64,000 nt of DNA, from NCBI GenBank assembly GCA_945893075.1, contig CAMDDX010000002.1, forward strand, positions 24,341 to 88,340, in the 5' to 3' direction. Source of the DNA: Planctomyces sp. SH-PL62 (GTDB lineage Bacteria; Planctomycetota; Planctomycetia; Planctomycetales; Planctomycetaceae). Shown piece after piece: positions 7,875 through 16,486 of the stretch; within the stretch, counting starts at the first letter, position 1; each line of letters starts with the position of its first letter. Under the pieces are notes generated by a model that had not been told where the DNA came from, made no database searches, and saw nothing but the letters and a program-made list of their open reading frames with translations. The translations under genes and the position numbers were made by a program.

Positions 7875-8666
7875 ATGCGAACCAGCCGAATCAAAGCCAA
7901 GCTCAGCAAGAATCAACCCGTTCTGCTCACGACTCTGCATTACTCCGATCCGTCGATCTTCGAGATGGCCAGCCTCATGGGCTTCGATGGGATCTGGCTC
8001 GATCTGGAGCATCATCATCACAGCGTCGAGACGGCGAACACGCTGCTGCGAGCCGCTCGTGTCGGAACATCCGATGTCATGGTGCGTCCGGCCAAAGGGG
8101 AATTCATGCGGATGGGTCGCATCCTCGAAGCGGGCGCGACCGGCATCATGTATCCGCGCTGCGATAACGCGGCCGAGGCTCGTGAGGTCGTCCGCTGGTC
8201 GAAGTTCGCTCCGCTCGGTCAGCGCGGCATCGACGCGGCCAATCCCGATAACCCGTACTGCATGATGCCGCTGGTCGATTATCTCAAGGCGGCGAACGAG
8301 CAGACTTTTATCGTCATTCAGATCGAAGATCCGAGTGCGTTGGCACAAGTCGATGAGATTGCGGCCGTGCCCGGTGTGGACATCGTCTTCTTTGGACCTG
8401 GCGACTTCAGCATCCTCAGCGGCATCCCCGGCCAGATGAATCATGAGTTGATCAAGGACGCGATGCGCAAAGTCTCGGCCGCGTGCCAGAAGGCGGGTAA
8501 GAATTGGGGTATGCCGATCTTCAACATCGAGCACGCCCAAGAAGTCCTGAGCCTGGGTGGCCGATTCCTCTGCCATAGCGCCGACATCCTGCTCGTGAAG
8601 AACGGGCTAGAAGATATTCAGAAGCGATTTGCTCCGCTGGGTGTGACCTGCGAGCGTGCGAATTGA
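7875..8666 (+). CDS. HpcH/HpaI aldolase family protein
   Basis: 263 residues from ATG 7875, chosen because MRTSRIKAKLSKNQPVLLT fits family N-termini. Class II pyruvate-aldolase features are IWLDLEHHHHSVET, VMVRPAKGEFMRMGRILEAG, IVIQIEDPSAL (metal-binding Glu) and FFGPGDFSILSG (metal-binding Asp). The family makes or cleaves 4-hydroxy-2-oxo acids; HpaI and 2-keto-3-deoxy-L-rhamnonate aldolase (YfaU) are the closest named types. No degradation operon surrounds it, so the specific substrate is unknown. Confidence 0.85.
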   Translation: MRTSRIKAKLSKNQPVLLTTLHYSDPSIFEMASLMGFDGIWLDLEHHHHSVETANTLLRAARVGTSDVMVRPAKGEFMRMGRILEAGATGIMYPRCDNAAEAREVVRWSKFAPLGQRGIDAANPDNPYCMMPLVDYLKAANEQTFIVIQIEDPSALAQVDEIAAVPGVDIVFFGPGDFSILSGIPGQMNHELIKDAMRKVSAACQKAGKNWGMPIFNIEHAQEVLSLGGRFLCHSADILLVKNGLEDIQKRFAPLGVTCERAN

Positions 8667-8672
8667 AAAAGA

Positions 8673-8739
8673 GCCCGACGAATTGAAGGAGACGACGAAT
8701 GAGATCGCATCATTCGTCGTCTCCTTTCATTCGTCGGGC
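8673..8739. repeat. Inverted repeat, GCCCGACGAA family (copy 1 of 3)
   Basis: The arms GCCCGACGAATTGAAGGAGA (continuing CGACGAAT) and its complement enclose a short loop. Copies with the same arms but different loops lie at 20766-20839 and 43590-43656. It occupies the gap between the aldolase stop and the next gene. Confidence 0.9.
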
Positions 8740-8770
8740 ACTCTCCTGTCCTGAGATCAAATGAAACGAA

Positions 8771-9775
8771 ATGCCCAACTCTCTTCACAAATTGCTCGTC
8801 GTCGGTGTCGGCTCAATCGGTGAGCGACATTTGCGCTGCTTTCTGACAACCGGCCGGGCTGAGGCTGTCTTCGTCGAGGTAAATCCCTCGCTGCGACAAA
8901 CGATTGCCGAGCGATACGGCGTGCCCGGCTTTGCCAGCCTTGAAGAAGCACTGGCGACTCAACCGACACTCGCCGTCGTCGCCGTCCCCGCGCATCTGCA
9001 TATCGAGATCGCGACAAAACTCGCCGAGAGTGGTTTGCACCTGCTCATTGAAAAGCCGTTGAGCACTTCGACGGCTGGCATCGAACGACTGCAACAGATT
9101 GTGTGCGATCGCGGTCTCATCGCCGGAGTTGCGTACGTCTATCGCAGTCATCCGCTTCTGACGGCGATGCGGGTGGCGATTCAGGATGGACGCTGCGGCC
9201 GGCCGGTCGAACTGATCGCCGTCTCCGGGCAACACTTTCCGACGTACCGTCCCGCGTATCGCGACATCTACTACAAAGACCGCACGACCGGCGGCGGCGC
9301 GATTCAAGACGCACTCACGCACGTCATCAATGCCGGCGAGTGGCTGCTTGGACCCGTTCAGCGTTTGGTCGCTGACGCCGCGCATCAAGTGCTGGAAGGA
9401 GTCTCTGTCGAAGACACCGTGCATCTGCTGGCTCGGCATGGCGAGGTCATGGCCAGCTACAGTCTCAATCAGCATCAAGCCCCGAACGAATTCACGCTGA
9501 CGGTTGTCTGTGAACGAGGCGCGATCCGCTGGGAATCGCACCTCAATCGGATGAGCTGGATGACCGCCCCCGGCGGTGAATGGCACGAAGACCGGATCAC
9601 CCCGCTCGAGCGCGACACGCTGTTTGTTCGCCAAGCTAATCAGTTTCTGACGGCCATCGAAGAGGGCGCTCTCCCCGCGTGCTCGCTGGACGACGGCCTG
9701 CAAACGTTGCGAGTCAACCTCGCCGCACTGGCCAGCGCCGATGGTGCCGGCTGGCAGACGATTCATGTGACGTAG
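8771..9775 (+). CDS. Gfo/Idh/MocA family oxidoreductase
   Basis: 334 residues. It has an N-terminal Rossmann fold (LLVVGVGSIGERHLRCF, residues 8-24), the VAVPAHLHIEIA block and the catalytic-lysine motif LLIEKPLS near residue 93, followed by the alpha/beta C-terminal domain (AYVYRSHPL, RDIYYKDRTTGGGAIQDALTH). It should oxidise or reduce a sugar or cyclitol with NAD(P). There is no export signal, unlike the Tat-type member at 50630, so it is likely cytoplasmic. The substrate is unknown. Confidence 0.88.
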   Translation: MPNSLHKLLVVGVGSIGERHLRCFLTTGRAEAVFVEVNPSLRQTIAERYGVPGFASLEEALATQPTLAVVAVPAHLHIEIATKLAESGLHLLIEKPLSTSTAGIERLQQIVCDRGLIAGVAYVYRSHPLLTAMRVAIQDGRCGRPVELIAVSGQHFPTYRPAYRDIYYKDRTTGGGAIQDALTHVINAGEWLLGPVQRLVADAAHQVLEGVSVEDTVHLLARHGEVMASYSLNQHQAPNEFTLTVVCERGAIRWESHLNRMSWMTAPGGEWHEDRITPLERDTLFVRQANQFLTAIEEGALPACSLDDGLQTLRVNLAALASADGAGWQTIHVT

Positions 9776-9824
9776 CCGCGTTCGCCAGAACGCGGGAACC
9801 CCGCACTCTGGCGAGTGCGGCTAC
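9772..9824. repeat. Inverted repeat, GTAGCC..CG(C/T)TCGCCAGA family (copy 1 of 5)
   Basis: The arms are GTAGCCGCGTTCGCCAGAAC and the matching GTGCGGCTAC side, with an 8-9 base loop. It lies between convergent genes and contains the stop of the oxidoreductase in its left arm. Further copies are at 10433-10498, 33859-33930, 42485-42550 and 48216-48267. Confidence 0.9.
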
Positions 9825-9826
9825 AT

Positions 9827-10381
9827 TCACGCGCTCGGCGGCGAGATGCCAAAATCGGTGATCGAGAGGAGCGAGCGGAACGGCAGGCGGCGTTCGGCGA
9901 AGTTCTTCGCTCCGCCTTCCATGCGATCGACGATGCCGACGACTTGAATGACCTCGCAGCCGAATTCGACGATGCGATCGACTGATTGCAGCGCGCTGCC
10001 GCCGGTCGTCACGACGTCGTCGATGATGACCACCTTCATGCCAGGGACGACGGGGCCTTCGACGTATTTGTTCGTGCCGTGACCTTTCGGCTCTTTGCGG
10101 ACCAGGAAGCCGCACAGTTCGCGCCCGCGAGCCGCCGCTGCGACGAGCACTCCGCCGATGATCGGGTCGGCTCCGATCGACATCCCGCCGATCGCGTCGA
10201 ATGACACATCGGCCAGCAGGTCGAGCAATCCTTCGCTGACCAGCCGCAGTCCCTCCGAGTGCAGCGTGATCTGCTTGCCGTCGAGGTAGTAGCTCGACTT
10301 CTTGCCGCTGGCGAGCGTGAAGTCGCCGAACTTGAGGGCGCGTTTGTGGAATAACTCAATCAATTGCTGGCGGTCGTACAT
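9827..10381 (-). CDS. pyrE: Orotate phosphoribosyltransferase
   Basis: 184 residues. It transfers phosphoribose from PRPP to orotate (fifth step of de novo pyrimidine synthesis). The PRPP-binding signature VVIIDDVVTTGGSA is at residues 117-130 (D121-D122), with KSSYYLDGKQITLHSEG at 28-44 and VRKEPKGHGTNKYVEG at 95-109 as the OPRTase loop. AAGGA lies 6 bases before the ATG. Other pyr genes are not adjacent. Its 3' end abuts the palindrome shared with the convergent oxidoreductase gene. Confidence 0.95.
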   Translation of the reverse strand: MYDRQQLIELFHKRALKFGDFTLASGKKSSYYLDGKQITLHSEGLRLVSEGLLDLLADVSFDAIGGMSIGADPIIGGVLVAAAARGRELCGFLVRKEPKGHGTNKYVEGPVVPGMKVVIIDDVVTTGGSALQSVDRIVEFGCEVIQVVGIVDRMEGGAKNFAERRLPFRSLLSITDFGISPPSA

Positions 10382-10388
10382 GGCGGTC

Positions 10389-10569
10389 CTTTGGAGTGCT
10401 GCGCGTCAACACAGCTTTGGATTCTTTCACTCGTAGCCACGCTCGCCAGAGCGTGGGCAGGTTTGATCGTTCACCCACGCTCTGGCGAGCGTGGCTACGT
10501 CTCGATGCAAACCACTCACCCGCAGCATCCAAAAAATCCAAAGCGGTGTCGAGCCACCGCACTCCAAAG
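10389..10569. repeat. Nested inverted repeat: CTTTGGAGTGC outer arms around a GTAGCCACGCTCGCC inner palindrome
   Basis: The outer arms (10389-10424 and 10535-10569) belong to the CTTTGGAGTGCGGTG family. The inner palindrome at 10433-10498 is a copy of the GTAGCCACGCTCGCCAGAGC family. One element has therefore inserted in, or been built into, the loop of another. The structure fills the gap between the upstream DUF1553 stop and pyrE. Confidence 0.85.
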
Positions 10570-10570
10570 C

Positions 10571-12412
10571 TCAATCGAGATAGACAAACTCATTGAGATT
10601 AAACAGCGCGAGGCAGAGATCGGCGAGCGCTGAGTCGGAGGTTAGAAACTGTTCGGCGTCGCGAACATCATCGGCGGTTGGCTTTCGATTGAGAATTTGC
10701 CGATAGGCCAACTCCACTGCCGCACGGCGGTCGGAACCAGTTTGCTTCTCGATGCGCGCGGCCAGTTGCTGGGCGGCGACGACCGAATCGTCCGCGTTCA
10801 GCAACAGCAGTGCCTGCGGCGCGATTGTCGAGACATTGCGGCGCGAGCAACTCGCATTGCCGTCCGGTTTGTCGAACGCCTCGAAAATCGGATATCGCAG
10901 ATTGCGGCGAGCGAACAGATACACGCTGCGGCGTCGATGCTGCTCGACCTCCGGCGTGACCGGCCATTGGCTCTTCAGCAACGTGCGGACGAGTTCCTCC
11001 GGCAACGGTGGCCGGAAGCCCGGCCCGCCCGGTTGACGATTCAGCTCTCCACTCGCTGCGAGCAGCGCGTCACGGATCGCTTCACCATCGAGCCGACGAC
11101 GTGGGAAGTGTGCGAGCAGTGACTCCGTAGCCCGGACGCCTACGTCCGGGCGATCGGACGAGGGCGTCCAATCTACGACGACAGACGCTTGCCGATAGAC
11201 GCTGGATGTCACGATCAGCCGATGCAGCCGCTTGCGGCTCCAGTCGAGTCGCGGCAACTCGGTCGCCAGCCAATCGATCAATTCCGAATGCGTCGGGGAG
11301 GTGCCCATTACTCCGAAGTCGCTCGACGATCCGACCAAGCCAGTTCCGAAGTGTCCTTGCCAGATGCGATTGACGAGCACACGCGTCGCGAGCGGGTTGT
11401 CCGCGCGAGTCAGCCAGTTCGCGAGCGACGAGCGACGTCCGCTGCTCTTTGCGTCGTCGGCCGGCGAAGGGATTGCATCACTCGACATGTTGGCGATGCG
11501 CGGAAACGCCGCCTGCACGACGGGGCCGGGGCGGCGGAAATCGCCACGCTCGAACAGGCGGCTGGTCGGTGTCTTGGAAGATTTCTCGCGCATCACTTGG
11601 CCGAGTTGCGGATGTGTCTCGAACAGCGGTTCGACGTCGAAGCAGGCTCGCAGCCGATAAAAATCGGCTTGGCTGATCGGGTCGTACTTGTGGTCGTGGC
11701 ACGCCGCGCAGCCCATCTGCAAGCCGAGGAACACCGAGCCGACTGTCCCGGTCATGTCGTTGAGGAACGTGTGCCGCCGCTCGACTTGCAGGTTGATGTC
11801 GGGCATGTCCGGCCCGCAGAAGAGGAAGCCGGTGGCGATCAGCGCGGACTCGTCACCGGGCCGCAGTTCGTCGCCGGCAAGTTGCATGGCGATGAACTCG
11901 TTGAGCGGCACGTCGCGGTTGTGAGCATCAATCACCCAATCGCGAAACCGCCAAGCGTTCGGCCGCACATGATCGTGCTCGAACCCGTCGGTCTCCGCGA
12001 AGCGAGCGACATCGAGCCAGTGCTGCGCCCATCGCTCCCCGTAACTCGGCGACGCGAGCAGCCGATCCACCAACCGCTCGTACCAATCGGGCGATTCGTC
12101 GGCGAAGACTTCGTCCTGAAGCTCCAGACTCGGCGGCAGCCCCGTCAGATCAAAGCAGACCCGCCGCAGCAGAGTCGCTCGGTCGGCATCACCCGCCGGA
12201 GTCAGTTTTTCTAGTTCGAGCCGCGAGAGAATAAACCGATCAATCGCCGTGCGGCACCAGTTCGCGTCTTGCACTGCTGGTGGAGCCGGACGACTGAGCG
12301 GTTGAAATGCCCAATGTCCGCGATCCGAGTCAGTGATCGGCGGCTCGGTGAGCATCTCGTCCGCCGAGGCGACCACTGCAATCAGCAACATTGCAATTCC
12401 GAGTGACCGCAT
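10571..12412 (-). CDS. DUF1549/DUF1553 secreted protein without cytochrome-c domain
   Basis: 613 residues with a Sec signal peptide (MRSLGIAMLLIAVVASADEM). The DUF1549 domain follows directly (HWAFQPL, then TAIDRFILSRLELEKLTPA, VCFDLTGLPPSLE and GERWAQHWLDVARFAETDGF). The DUF1553 domain covers roughly 300-560 (LANWLTRADNPLATRVLVNRIWQGHFGTGLV; RRLDGEAIRDALLAASG) and the protein ends NLNEFVYLD. A conserved GCAACHDHKYDPIS block is present. The usual N-terminal planctomycete cytochrome-c domain is absent. No DUF1501 partner is adjacent. The biochemical function of the family is not established. Confidence 0.88.
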   Translation of the reverse strand: MRSLGIAMLLIAVVASADEMLTEPPITDSDRGHWAFQPLSRPAPPAVQDANWCRTAIDRFILSRLELEKLTPAGDADRATLLRRVCFDLTGLPPSLELQDEVFADESPDWYERLVDRLLASPSYGERWAQHWLDVARFAETDGFEHDHVRPNAWRFRDWVIDAHNRDVPLNEFIAMQLAGDELRPGDESALIATGFLFCGPDMPDINLQVERRHTFLNDMTGTVGSVFLGLQMGCAACHDHKYDPISQADFYRLRACFDVEPLFETHPQLGQVMREKSSKTPTSRLFERGDFRRPGPVVQAAFPRIANMSSDAIPSPADDAKSSGRRSSLANWLTRADNPLATRVLVNRIWQGHFGTGLVGSSSDFGVMGTSPTHSELIDWLATELPRLDWSRKRLHRLIVTSSVYRQASVVVDWTPSSDRPDVGVRATESLLAHFPRRRLDGEAIRDALLAASGELNRQPGGPGFRPPLPEELVRTLLKSQWPVTPEVEQHRRRSVYLFARRNLRYPIFEAFDKPDGNASCSRRNVSTIAPQALLLLNADDSVVAAQQLAARIEKQTGSDRRAAVELAYRQILNRKPTADDVRDAEQFLTSDSALADLCLALFNLNEFVYLD

Positions 12413-12429
12413 GACTGCCTTCCGTCTTC

Positions 12430-12640
12430 ATCAGTCGGCTTCAGCCGACTCCCCATTTGCCACCAACTTCAGTTGGTGGAAGCGGGCTGAATAAAACTTG
12501 GTTGAGCCGGCTTCAGCCGGCTTGTGTCCTGTCTTAAGACCTCGCCCAAGCCGGCTGAAGCCGGCTACTCAATTTCGTGGTCCTCGCTCACCACCAGCTA
12601 AAGCTGGTGGCAAATGGGGAGTCGGCTGAAGCCGACTGAT
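12430..12640. repeat. Long nested inverted repeat with three stem pairs
   Basis: The outer arms of about 50 bases (12430-12479 and 12591-12640) are themselves made of two small palindromes each: CAGTCGGCTTCAGCCGACT and CCACCAACTTCAGTTGGTGG. The centre holds AGCCGGCTTCAGCCGGCTT and its complement. All stems therefore can fold locally or across the whole element. It fills the gap upstream of the DUF1549 gene. Confidence 0.9.
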
Positions 12641-12654
12641 CAACTCAGGATTCA

Positions 12655-12879
12655 TCATGATTGCGCGACCGCAGATTTCTTGCGCCGCCGCCCGCGCCGC
12701 GCCAGCAGCATCGCTGCAGCTTCCTCCGCAGACACCACATTCTTCTGAAGAAGAAGCTTCATCAGCGCGTCGATCCGGTCACGAAGATCGATGGTTTGTT
12801 CTGCCAACGCCGTCAAACGCGCAATTTCACCTTCCAAATGATCAATACGGTGTTTGTTGATAACGCTCAAAAGATCCAT
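12655..12879 (-). CDS. Small coiled-coil protein of unknown function
   Basis: 74 residues with a strong ribosome-binding site (GAGGAGG 4 bases before the ATG). The sequence is largely one amphipathic helix (INKHRIDHLEGEIARLTALA, continuing EQTIDLRDRIDALMKLLLQK) with a basic tail (RRGRRRKKSAV) that could bind nucleic acid. No family is recognised. It is probably expressed independently: a palindrome follows it and the epimerase gene precedes it at 40 bases. Confidence 0.6.
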   Translation of the reverse strand: MDLLSVINKHRIDHLEGEIARLTALAEQTIDLRDRIDALMKLLLQKNVVSAEEAAAMLLARRGRRRKKSAVAQS

Positions 12880-12918
12880 AAAACCTCCTCAACTTCCGAA
12901 CGTCTTAAAAATATCGAA

Positions 12919-14160
12919 TCACTCCACCGCGAACTCATGCACTGTCACCTGCCGATAGGTTTCGCCGGGCTTGAGGATGCAGGACGGGAACGACGGTTGG
13001 TTCGGTGAGTCCGGGAACTTTTGGGTTTCCAGGCAGAAGCCGCCGTGCTTGGCGAAGCCGTTGACGTCGGGAGTGCCGGGCAGATAGTTGCCGGTGTAGA
13101 ACTGCACGCCGGGTTCGGTCGTGAGGACGCGCATCACGCGGCCGGTCGAGGGTTCGCGGACCTCGGCGGCGAGCACCGGTGCTTTGGTCGAGTCGCCGCC
13201 GTCCTTGATGACCCAACAGTGGTCGTAGCCTTGCGGGTCGTTCGTCAGCTTGCCGAGGTCTTGGCCGATCGGCTTCGCTTTCGTGAAGTCCATCGGGCCG
13301 TCGTCTTTGACGGCGGTGAGCTTGCCGGTCGGGATCGATTCGTCATCGACGGCGATGTAGCTGTCGCAGTTCAAGTGAATGATGTGATCGAGGACCATGC
13401 CGCTCTCCGCTCGCGCGCCTTTCAGGTTCCAGTAGGCGTGGTTCGTGAGGTTCAGCGGCGTGGCTTTGTCCGTGGTCGCGGAGTACTCGATGCGGAGTTC
13501 GTTCTTGTCGGTCAGCTTGTAAGTCACGACCGAGGTCAACGTGCCGGGATAGCCTTCGTCGCCGTCGGGGCTGACGTGCGTCAGCTTCACGCCAGCCCAA
13601 CCCTCGCCCTGAACTGTCTCGGAGTCCCAAATGTATTTGTCGAAGCCTTTCACTCCGCCGTGCAGATGATTCGCGTTGTTGTTGTTCTTGGCGAGCGTGT
13701 ACTCGGTCCCGTCGAGCGTGAAATGTCCTTTGCCAATCCGATTGCTGTAGCGGCCGCAGAGGGCTCCGAAGTACGGCGGGTTCTTCAGGAACCTTTCGTT
13801 GTTGGGCGAGAAGCCACAGACGATGTTGTCGAGCTTGCCGTTGCGATCCGGCGTCTCGACCGACGCCAGAATTCCGCCCAAGTTCAGGACCACGGCTCGC
13901 AAGCCGTTCTTGTTCGTGAGCACGAACTGTTCGAGTTGCTTGCCATCGGCTTCGTCATTGAGTCTTTCGCGGACAACGCGGGCGGAGGAATTCATGTCGG
14001 CTTCTTTGCTGGAGGAATCGGAGGTGGAGTCGGGAATCGTGTCGGCAGTAAGGATCGGTGGCGGAGGCGGCGGCGACGACGAGTCGGGTTTCGATTCACA
14101 TCCCGATCCGCAGATCGCAAGACAGCTCAATAGGCCGAAGCGTAGCAGTGATTTCTTCAT
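12919..14160 (-). CDS. Aldose 1-epimerase, probable lipoprotein
   Basis: 413 residues from ATG 14160, chosen because MKKSLLRFGLLSCLAICGSGC is a lipoprotein-type signal (Cys21), followed by a Pro/Ser-rich linker. The mutarotase domain starts near residue 70. It has NRIGKGHFTLDGTEYTLAKN, LHGGVKGFDKY, LTNHAYWNLKG (catalytic His) and LTTEPGVQFYTGNYLPGT (catalytic Glu). It interconverts alpha and beta anomers of hexoses, here predicted outside the cytoplasm. GalM enzymes are usually about 350 residues; the excess is signal and linker. Confidence 0.9.
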   Translation of the reverse strand: MKKSLLRFGLLSCLAICGSGCESKPDSSSPPPPPPILTADTIPDSTSDSSSKEADMNSSARVVRERLNDEADGKQLEQFVLTNKNGLRAVVLNLGGILASVETPDRNGKLDNIVCGFSPNNERFLKNPPYFGALCGRYSNRIGKGHFTLDGTEYTLAKNNNNANHLHGGVKGFDKYIWDSETVQGEGWAGVKLTHVSPDGDEGYPGTLTSVVTYKLTDKNELRIEYSATTDKATPLNLTNHAYWNLKGARAESGMVLDHIIHLNCDSYIAVDDESIPTGKLTAVKDDGPMDFTKAKPIGQDLGKLTNDPQGYDHCWVIKDGGDSTKAPVLAAEVREPSTGRVMRVLTTEPGVQFYTGNYLPGTPDVNGFAKHGGFCLETQKFPDSPNQPSFPSCILKPGETYRQVTVHEFAVE

Positions 14161-14315
14161 GGCAAACTCCGCGAGTGTGTATCGTCGATCAAACGCGGAA
14201 GCATCTTGGGAGCGGCTCAATCGGATGGTCAAGTCTCGCCGCGAGAGACCAGGGTTCGGCGAAAAGTCGTCTCCCTGGGAATCCGGGACTGGTCTACAAC
14301 CTGGCTCGCAGGTTG

Positions 14316-14375
14316 GCTCGTTGTGACCCCATTGGTGGGGTCGAACTCGCCCCGATGAATCGGGTCACTACGAGC
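14316..14375. repeat. Imperfect inverted repeat upstream of the SIMPL gene
   Basis: GCTCGTTGTGACCCC (14316-14330) faces CGGGTCACTACGAGC (14361-14375), with small internal palindromes between (ACCCCATTGGTGGGGT). It ends 33 bases before the ATG of the next gene, in its probable leader. Confidence 0.65.
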
Positions 14376-14407
14376 GCGAGCGGGGCTTCAATCACGGAAG
14401 GTTTGGC

Positions 14408-15163
14408 ATGAATCAATACGTTTCGAGCATCTCCGGCAGTCGCTTGGCCATGTTTCTGTTGGGAGCCACGCTGGCCTTGGGCTTCACGTATTCCGCGCAT
14501 CTGATGTCGTCGGCGATTGTCAGCTTCAAGCATCAAAACACCATCAAGGTGAAAGGGATCGCCGAGAAAGCCATCACTTCCGACTCGGCTCGTTGGAACG
14601 CCACTTGGATGCGGCGTTCAACAACGCTCAAAGAGGGATACGCGGAACTCGAAGTGCAGCGTGACGTCGTCAAGAAGTTTCTCAGCGAAGCCAAGGTTCC
14701 GGAGTCCGACTGCACCTACTCCGCCGTCTCCACGGAGACCGTGTTCAAGAAGGACGAAAACGGTCAGACCTCCAATGAAGTCTTCGGCTATGTGCTCAAC
14801 CAGTCGGTCGAGATCAAATCCAAGGATGTGCGGCTCGTGGAGACCGTTTCCAAGAGCATTACGGAACTCATCAAAGAGGGGATCGAGATTCAGAGCCATC
14901 GTCCGGAGTTCATTTTTACGGGCTTGGAACAATTGAAGCTCGAACTGTTGGGGAACGCGACCAAGAACGCTTACGACCGCGCGAAGGCGCTCGCCGAGAA
15001 CAGTCGCGGCAAAGTTGGTGCGTTGAACTCGGCGTCGCAAGGAGTCTTCCAGATCACGCCAGTCGATTCGACGGATGTCTCAGACGGCGGCGAGTACGAC
15101 ACGACCACGATCGAGAAAAAGGTCAAAGCAGTCGTCACGCTGGAATATCACATCGAGAAGTAG
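14408..15163 (+). CDS. SIMPL domain (DUF541) protein
   Basis: 251 residues with one N-terminal transmembrane helix (about 13-35, LAMFLLGATLALGFTYSA). The SIMPL domain follows: NTIKVKGIAEKAITSDSARW, the cysteine-bearing SDCTYSAVSTETVF segment, SVEIKSKDVRLVETVS and ALAENSRGKVGAL. DUF541 proteins are membrane-anchored and periplasm-facing; some are linked to stress or to interaction with kinase pathways, but no enzyme activity is established. It converges on the coiled-coil gene, with only 3 bases between their stops. Confidence 0.85.
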   Translation: MNQYVSSISGSRLAMFLLGATLALGFTYSAHLMSSAIVSFKHQNTIKVKGIAEKAITSDSARWNATWMRRSTTLKEGYAELEVQRDVVKKFLSEAKVPESDCTYSAVSTETVFKKDENGQTSNEVFGYVLNQSVEIKSKDVRLVETVSKSITELIKEGIEIQSHRPEFIFTGLEQLKLELLGNATKNAYDRAKALAENSRGKVGALNSASQGVFQITPVDSTDVSDGGEYDTTTIEKKVKAVVTLEYHIEK

Positions 15164-15166
15164 CGT

Positions 15167-16339
15167 TCACTTCCCGTCGGTGCCGGAGCCGTTGCCGCCG
15201 GAGCGTTGCAGGAATTGCAGCCAGCGGCGGCCTTGTGCCGCTCCTGAACCTTCGCGTGTGCCGCCCGCATTGGGGCTGGGTTCGTCGGGCGCGAGACCCA
15301 GTTTCTTCAACTGCTGCGCGAGTTGATTCGCTTTGATTGTCAGGCGCGCATCCTCGCGTGCCAGCTTGGCGCGTTGCAGCGACAGATCGACTTCGGCCAC
15401 GCGCAGCTTGTCTTTCAGGCGGTCGCGCAAGCTGAACAATTCGTGCTGCAAGTCTTCGGGGACGCGGTTGAGTCGGTCCCAATCGGGGAATTCAGTGCTC
15501 GCGTCGGGGGAGCTGAGCCGGCGCAGCAACAGCGAGATGAATTCATCACGGTCGCGGATCGCATCGCAGAGTTGTTGATGATCGGCGCTGTCGAAATCGA
15601 CCGGCAGTGGCGGTTCGGACAACGTCGGCGAATCCGAGCGTTCGAGAGCAACCGGTTCGGTGAAAATACTCTCGCTGGTCGCTGCGTGTCGTGGCGGAGA
15701 ATGCGAGACCGTTTCCAGGTTGATGCTTTCGCCCGCCATGACCGCGGCTTTGATCGCTTCCCAACCCATCGTCGCCGGCTTAGTCGGGGCAATCTCCGGA
15801 AGGACGGAAACGTTGGACGAAACCTCGGCTGAAGAATTCGCGCCGTCCTTCTCGTTCAAAGTCGATGTCGAACCGTTCGCACTGGCTCGCGAAGAACCCC
15901 CGGAGCCCGTCGAGACGAGGTCGTGCAGGTCGTTGAGCCGCGATTCGATGCGGGTCAGCATCTCGGCCGCTTGCAGCTCTTCCCATTGGCCGAGCAGTTG
16001 CGTCATCTGCCCGGCCAGAGTTTGCTGATTCTCGATCAACTCTGGCGAGATGCCGACGGCGGTCGCTCCGCCTCGTCCGCCCCCTGTGCGTTGCATGCGG
16101 TCCAATTGATCGGCCGCTTGTTCGAGTCGCTGCGTCAGCATCTGCACGATTTGCTCGCGCTCTTTAAGCGAATCTTGCAGCGTCTGAATGCGCTTCTCGT
16201 AGGCTGTGGCGAGCGGTTCGTCGGCAACGACGCTTCTCGAGCCACGGCCGCTCTTCGCAACCACAGGCTGCGAAGCTTCCGAAGCTGAGCTGGCATCGCC
16301 AGCCGTGAAACGTGAAGCGGTGTCGGCGGGATGCGACAT
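15167..16339 (-). CDS. Coiled-coil protein of unknown function
   Basis: 390 residues. ATG at 16339 is preferred over TTG at 16360. A Ser/Ala-rich N-terminus is followed by a long coiled coil (about 45-90: YEKRIQTLQDSLKEREQIVQ, then MLTQRLEQAADQLDRM), a Gly-rich break and a second short coil. A low-complexity middle follows, then a C-terminal helical region (about 290-360: HELFSLRDRLKDKLRVAEVD, continuing LSLQRAKLAREDARLTIKAN) ending in a Gly-rich tail. There is no signal peptide or membrane segment. No family is recognised; a structural or scaffold role is possible. Confidence 0.7.
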   Translation of the reverse strand: MSHPADTASRFTAGDASSASEASQPVVAKSGRGSRSVVADEPLATAYEKRIQTLQDSLKEREQIVQMLTQRLEQAADQLDRMQRTGGGRGGATAVGISPELIENQQTLAGQMTQLLGQWEELQAAEMLTRIESRLNDLHDLVSTGSGGSSRASANGSTSTLNEKDGANSSAEVSSNVSVLPEIAPTKPATMGWEAIKAAVMAGESINLETVSHSPPRHAATSESIFTEPVALERSDSPTLSEPPLPVDFDSADHQQLCDAIRDRDEFISLLLRRLSSPDASTEFPDWDRLNRVPEDLQHELFSLRDRLKDKLRVAEVDLSLQRAKLAREDARLTIKANQLAQQLKKLGLAPDEPSPNAGGTREGSGAAQGRRWLQFLQRSGGNGSGTDGK

Positions 16340-16486
16340 GAAATCCGTCTCTAACCACAATCGGGGAACACTCGGAAACTCATCCGAAGCGCGAGCGATG
16401 GAACGCCGAAGGTTAGGTCAGAGACTGGCGGCTCGGGGTGGCGGACGACCGCGGCGCTCGGCAAAGGTGGTCAGGTCGTGACGGTG

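Noticed and set aside
8673-8739. CRISPR-like repeat units
   Set aside because: The repeats are inverted, singly placed and not regularly spaced with spacers, and no cas gene is present.
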